Source of the DNA: an uncultured Eubacteriales bacterium
GTDB taxonomy: Bacteria; Bacillota; Clostridia; Oscillospirales; Oscillospiraceae
Assembly (NCBI GenBank): GCA_900549865.1
Contig: URPU01000042.1
Span: 1 to 19,727, forward strand
DNA: 19,727 bases
Reading direction: 5' to 3'
Below are positions 19,530 through 19,727 of this stretch, one piece after another. Numbering within the stretch: position 1 is the first letter of the stretch; each line of letters opens with the position of its first letter. A model generated the notes under the pieces. The model was given only the letters and a program-made list of their open reading frames with translations. It did not search any database and had not been told where the DNA came from. The translations under genes were made by a program, and so were the position numbers.

Positions 19530-19727
19530 AATCAAATTTATTATAATTGATGAAAAATCGGTTGCATTTTGTCAAAAGTACAAAACTTTTTGAAGCCAAG
19601 TGCTTTTAATTCCTGTTATGATACTGAGGATATCCCAGCAATACTTGCTATCCCTGATACCTTATTCTTTCAACCAGCGTTTCCTTTTTCAGATTACTGC
19701 TTAAAACGAGGGAAAGCACAATTTGTA
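19530..19727. other. AT-rich right flank, probably degenerate sequence
   Basis: No intact gene is visible. On the minus strand, 19541-19615 encodes a short stretch QELKALGFKKFCTFDKMQP-, which reads like the tail of a protein but is bounded by a stop upstream. Neighbouring frames are also broken. This may be a decayed host gene interrupted by earlier insertions. No att repeat matching the left flank was found by eye. Confidence 0.25.

Noticed and set aside
1..19727. Direct repeats that could serve as attL/attR
   Set aside because: Comparing the flanks by eye gave only an 8-base match (TGCTTAAA near 159 and 19695), which is expected by chance.
1..19727. CRISPR arrays, tRNA or rRNA genes
   Set aside because: No regularly spaced repeats, cloverleaf-like segments or rRNA motifs were seen.

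Overview
The window carries a compact temperate-phage virion module of about 18 kb. It is very GC-rich and densely packed. It sits between AT-rich flanks: about 235 bases on the left and about 1 kb on the right. Strong GGAGG-type ribosome sites, an XRE/ImmA-type switch, an r1t-like holin and the tail-gene repertoire point to a high-GC gut Clostridia (Oscillospirales-like) host. That host call is an inference from sequence style; no host housekeeping gene is present.

Layout. Bases 1-54 look like the terminal end of an IS3-family (IS150-group) insertion sequence. All virion and lysis genes (284-17634) lie on the minus strand and read from right to left. The order is a small Cys-rich protein, a TerS-like protein, TerL, portal, a Prp-type cysteine protease, scaffold, N4-gp56-type major capsid protein, two small head/connector proteins and a beta-propeller tail protein. 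Three tail/appendage proteins, a putative ejection protein with a peptidoglycan-binding domain, a BppU/collagen-like fibre, a second fibre, endolysin, an XhlA-like protein and an r1t-like holin follow. Many junctions are ATGA or TGATG overlaps, so this is one translationally coupled operon. There is no tape-measure, tail-tube or baseplate gene, so the particle is probably short-tailed (podovirus-like).

Control. The operon diverges from a two-gene plus-strand cassette: an XRE repressor (17880-18224) overlapping an ImmA/IrrE-like metallopeptidase (18217-18561). The intergenic region holds three matching 15-bp palindromes (consensus RTCACG-TYY-YGTGAY). It also holds a strong minus-strand promoter facing the terminase/capsid genes, a plus-strand promoter for the repressor and a terminator-like hairpin in the virion-operon leader. 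The repressor therefore appears to act directly on the packaging and structural genes, with no Cro, early, replication, integrase or excision genes visible.

Most notable points. (1) The phage encodes its own Prp protease, the enzyme that in Firmicutes trims ribosomal protein L27. Scaffold and capsid proteins both begin with a Prp-like recognition peptide (..DIQLFA), so the maturation protease and its two likely substrates are adjacent. (2) A lysogeny-type switch is wired straight to a particle-making operon, which could be a stripped-down prophage, a satellite-like element or a domesticated particle. (3) A promoter plus a structured, hairpin-terminated segment downstream of the immA-like gene suggests a small minus-strand RNA. 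The right flank holds one small unknown gene, one weak ORF and probably degenerate sequence.
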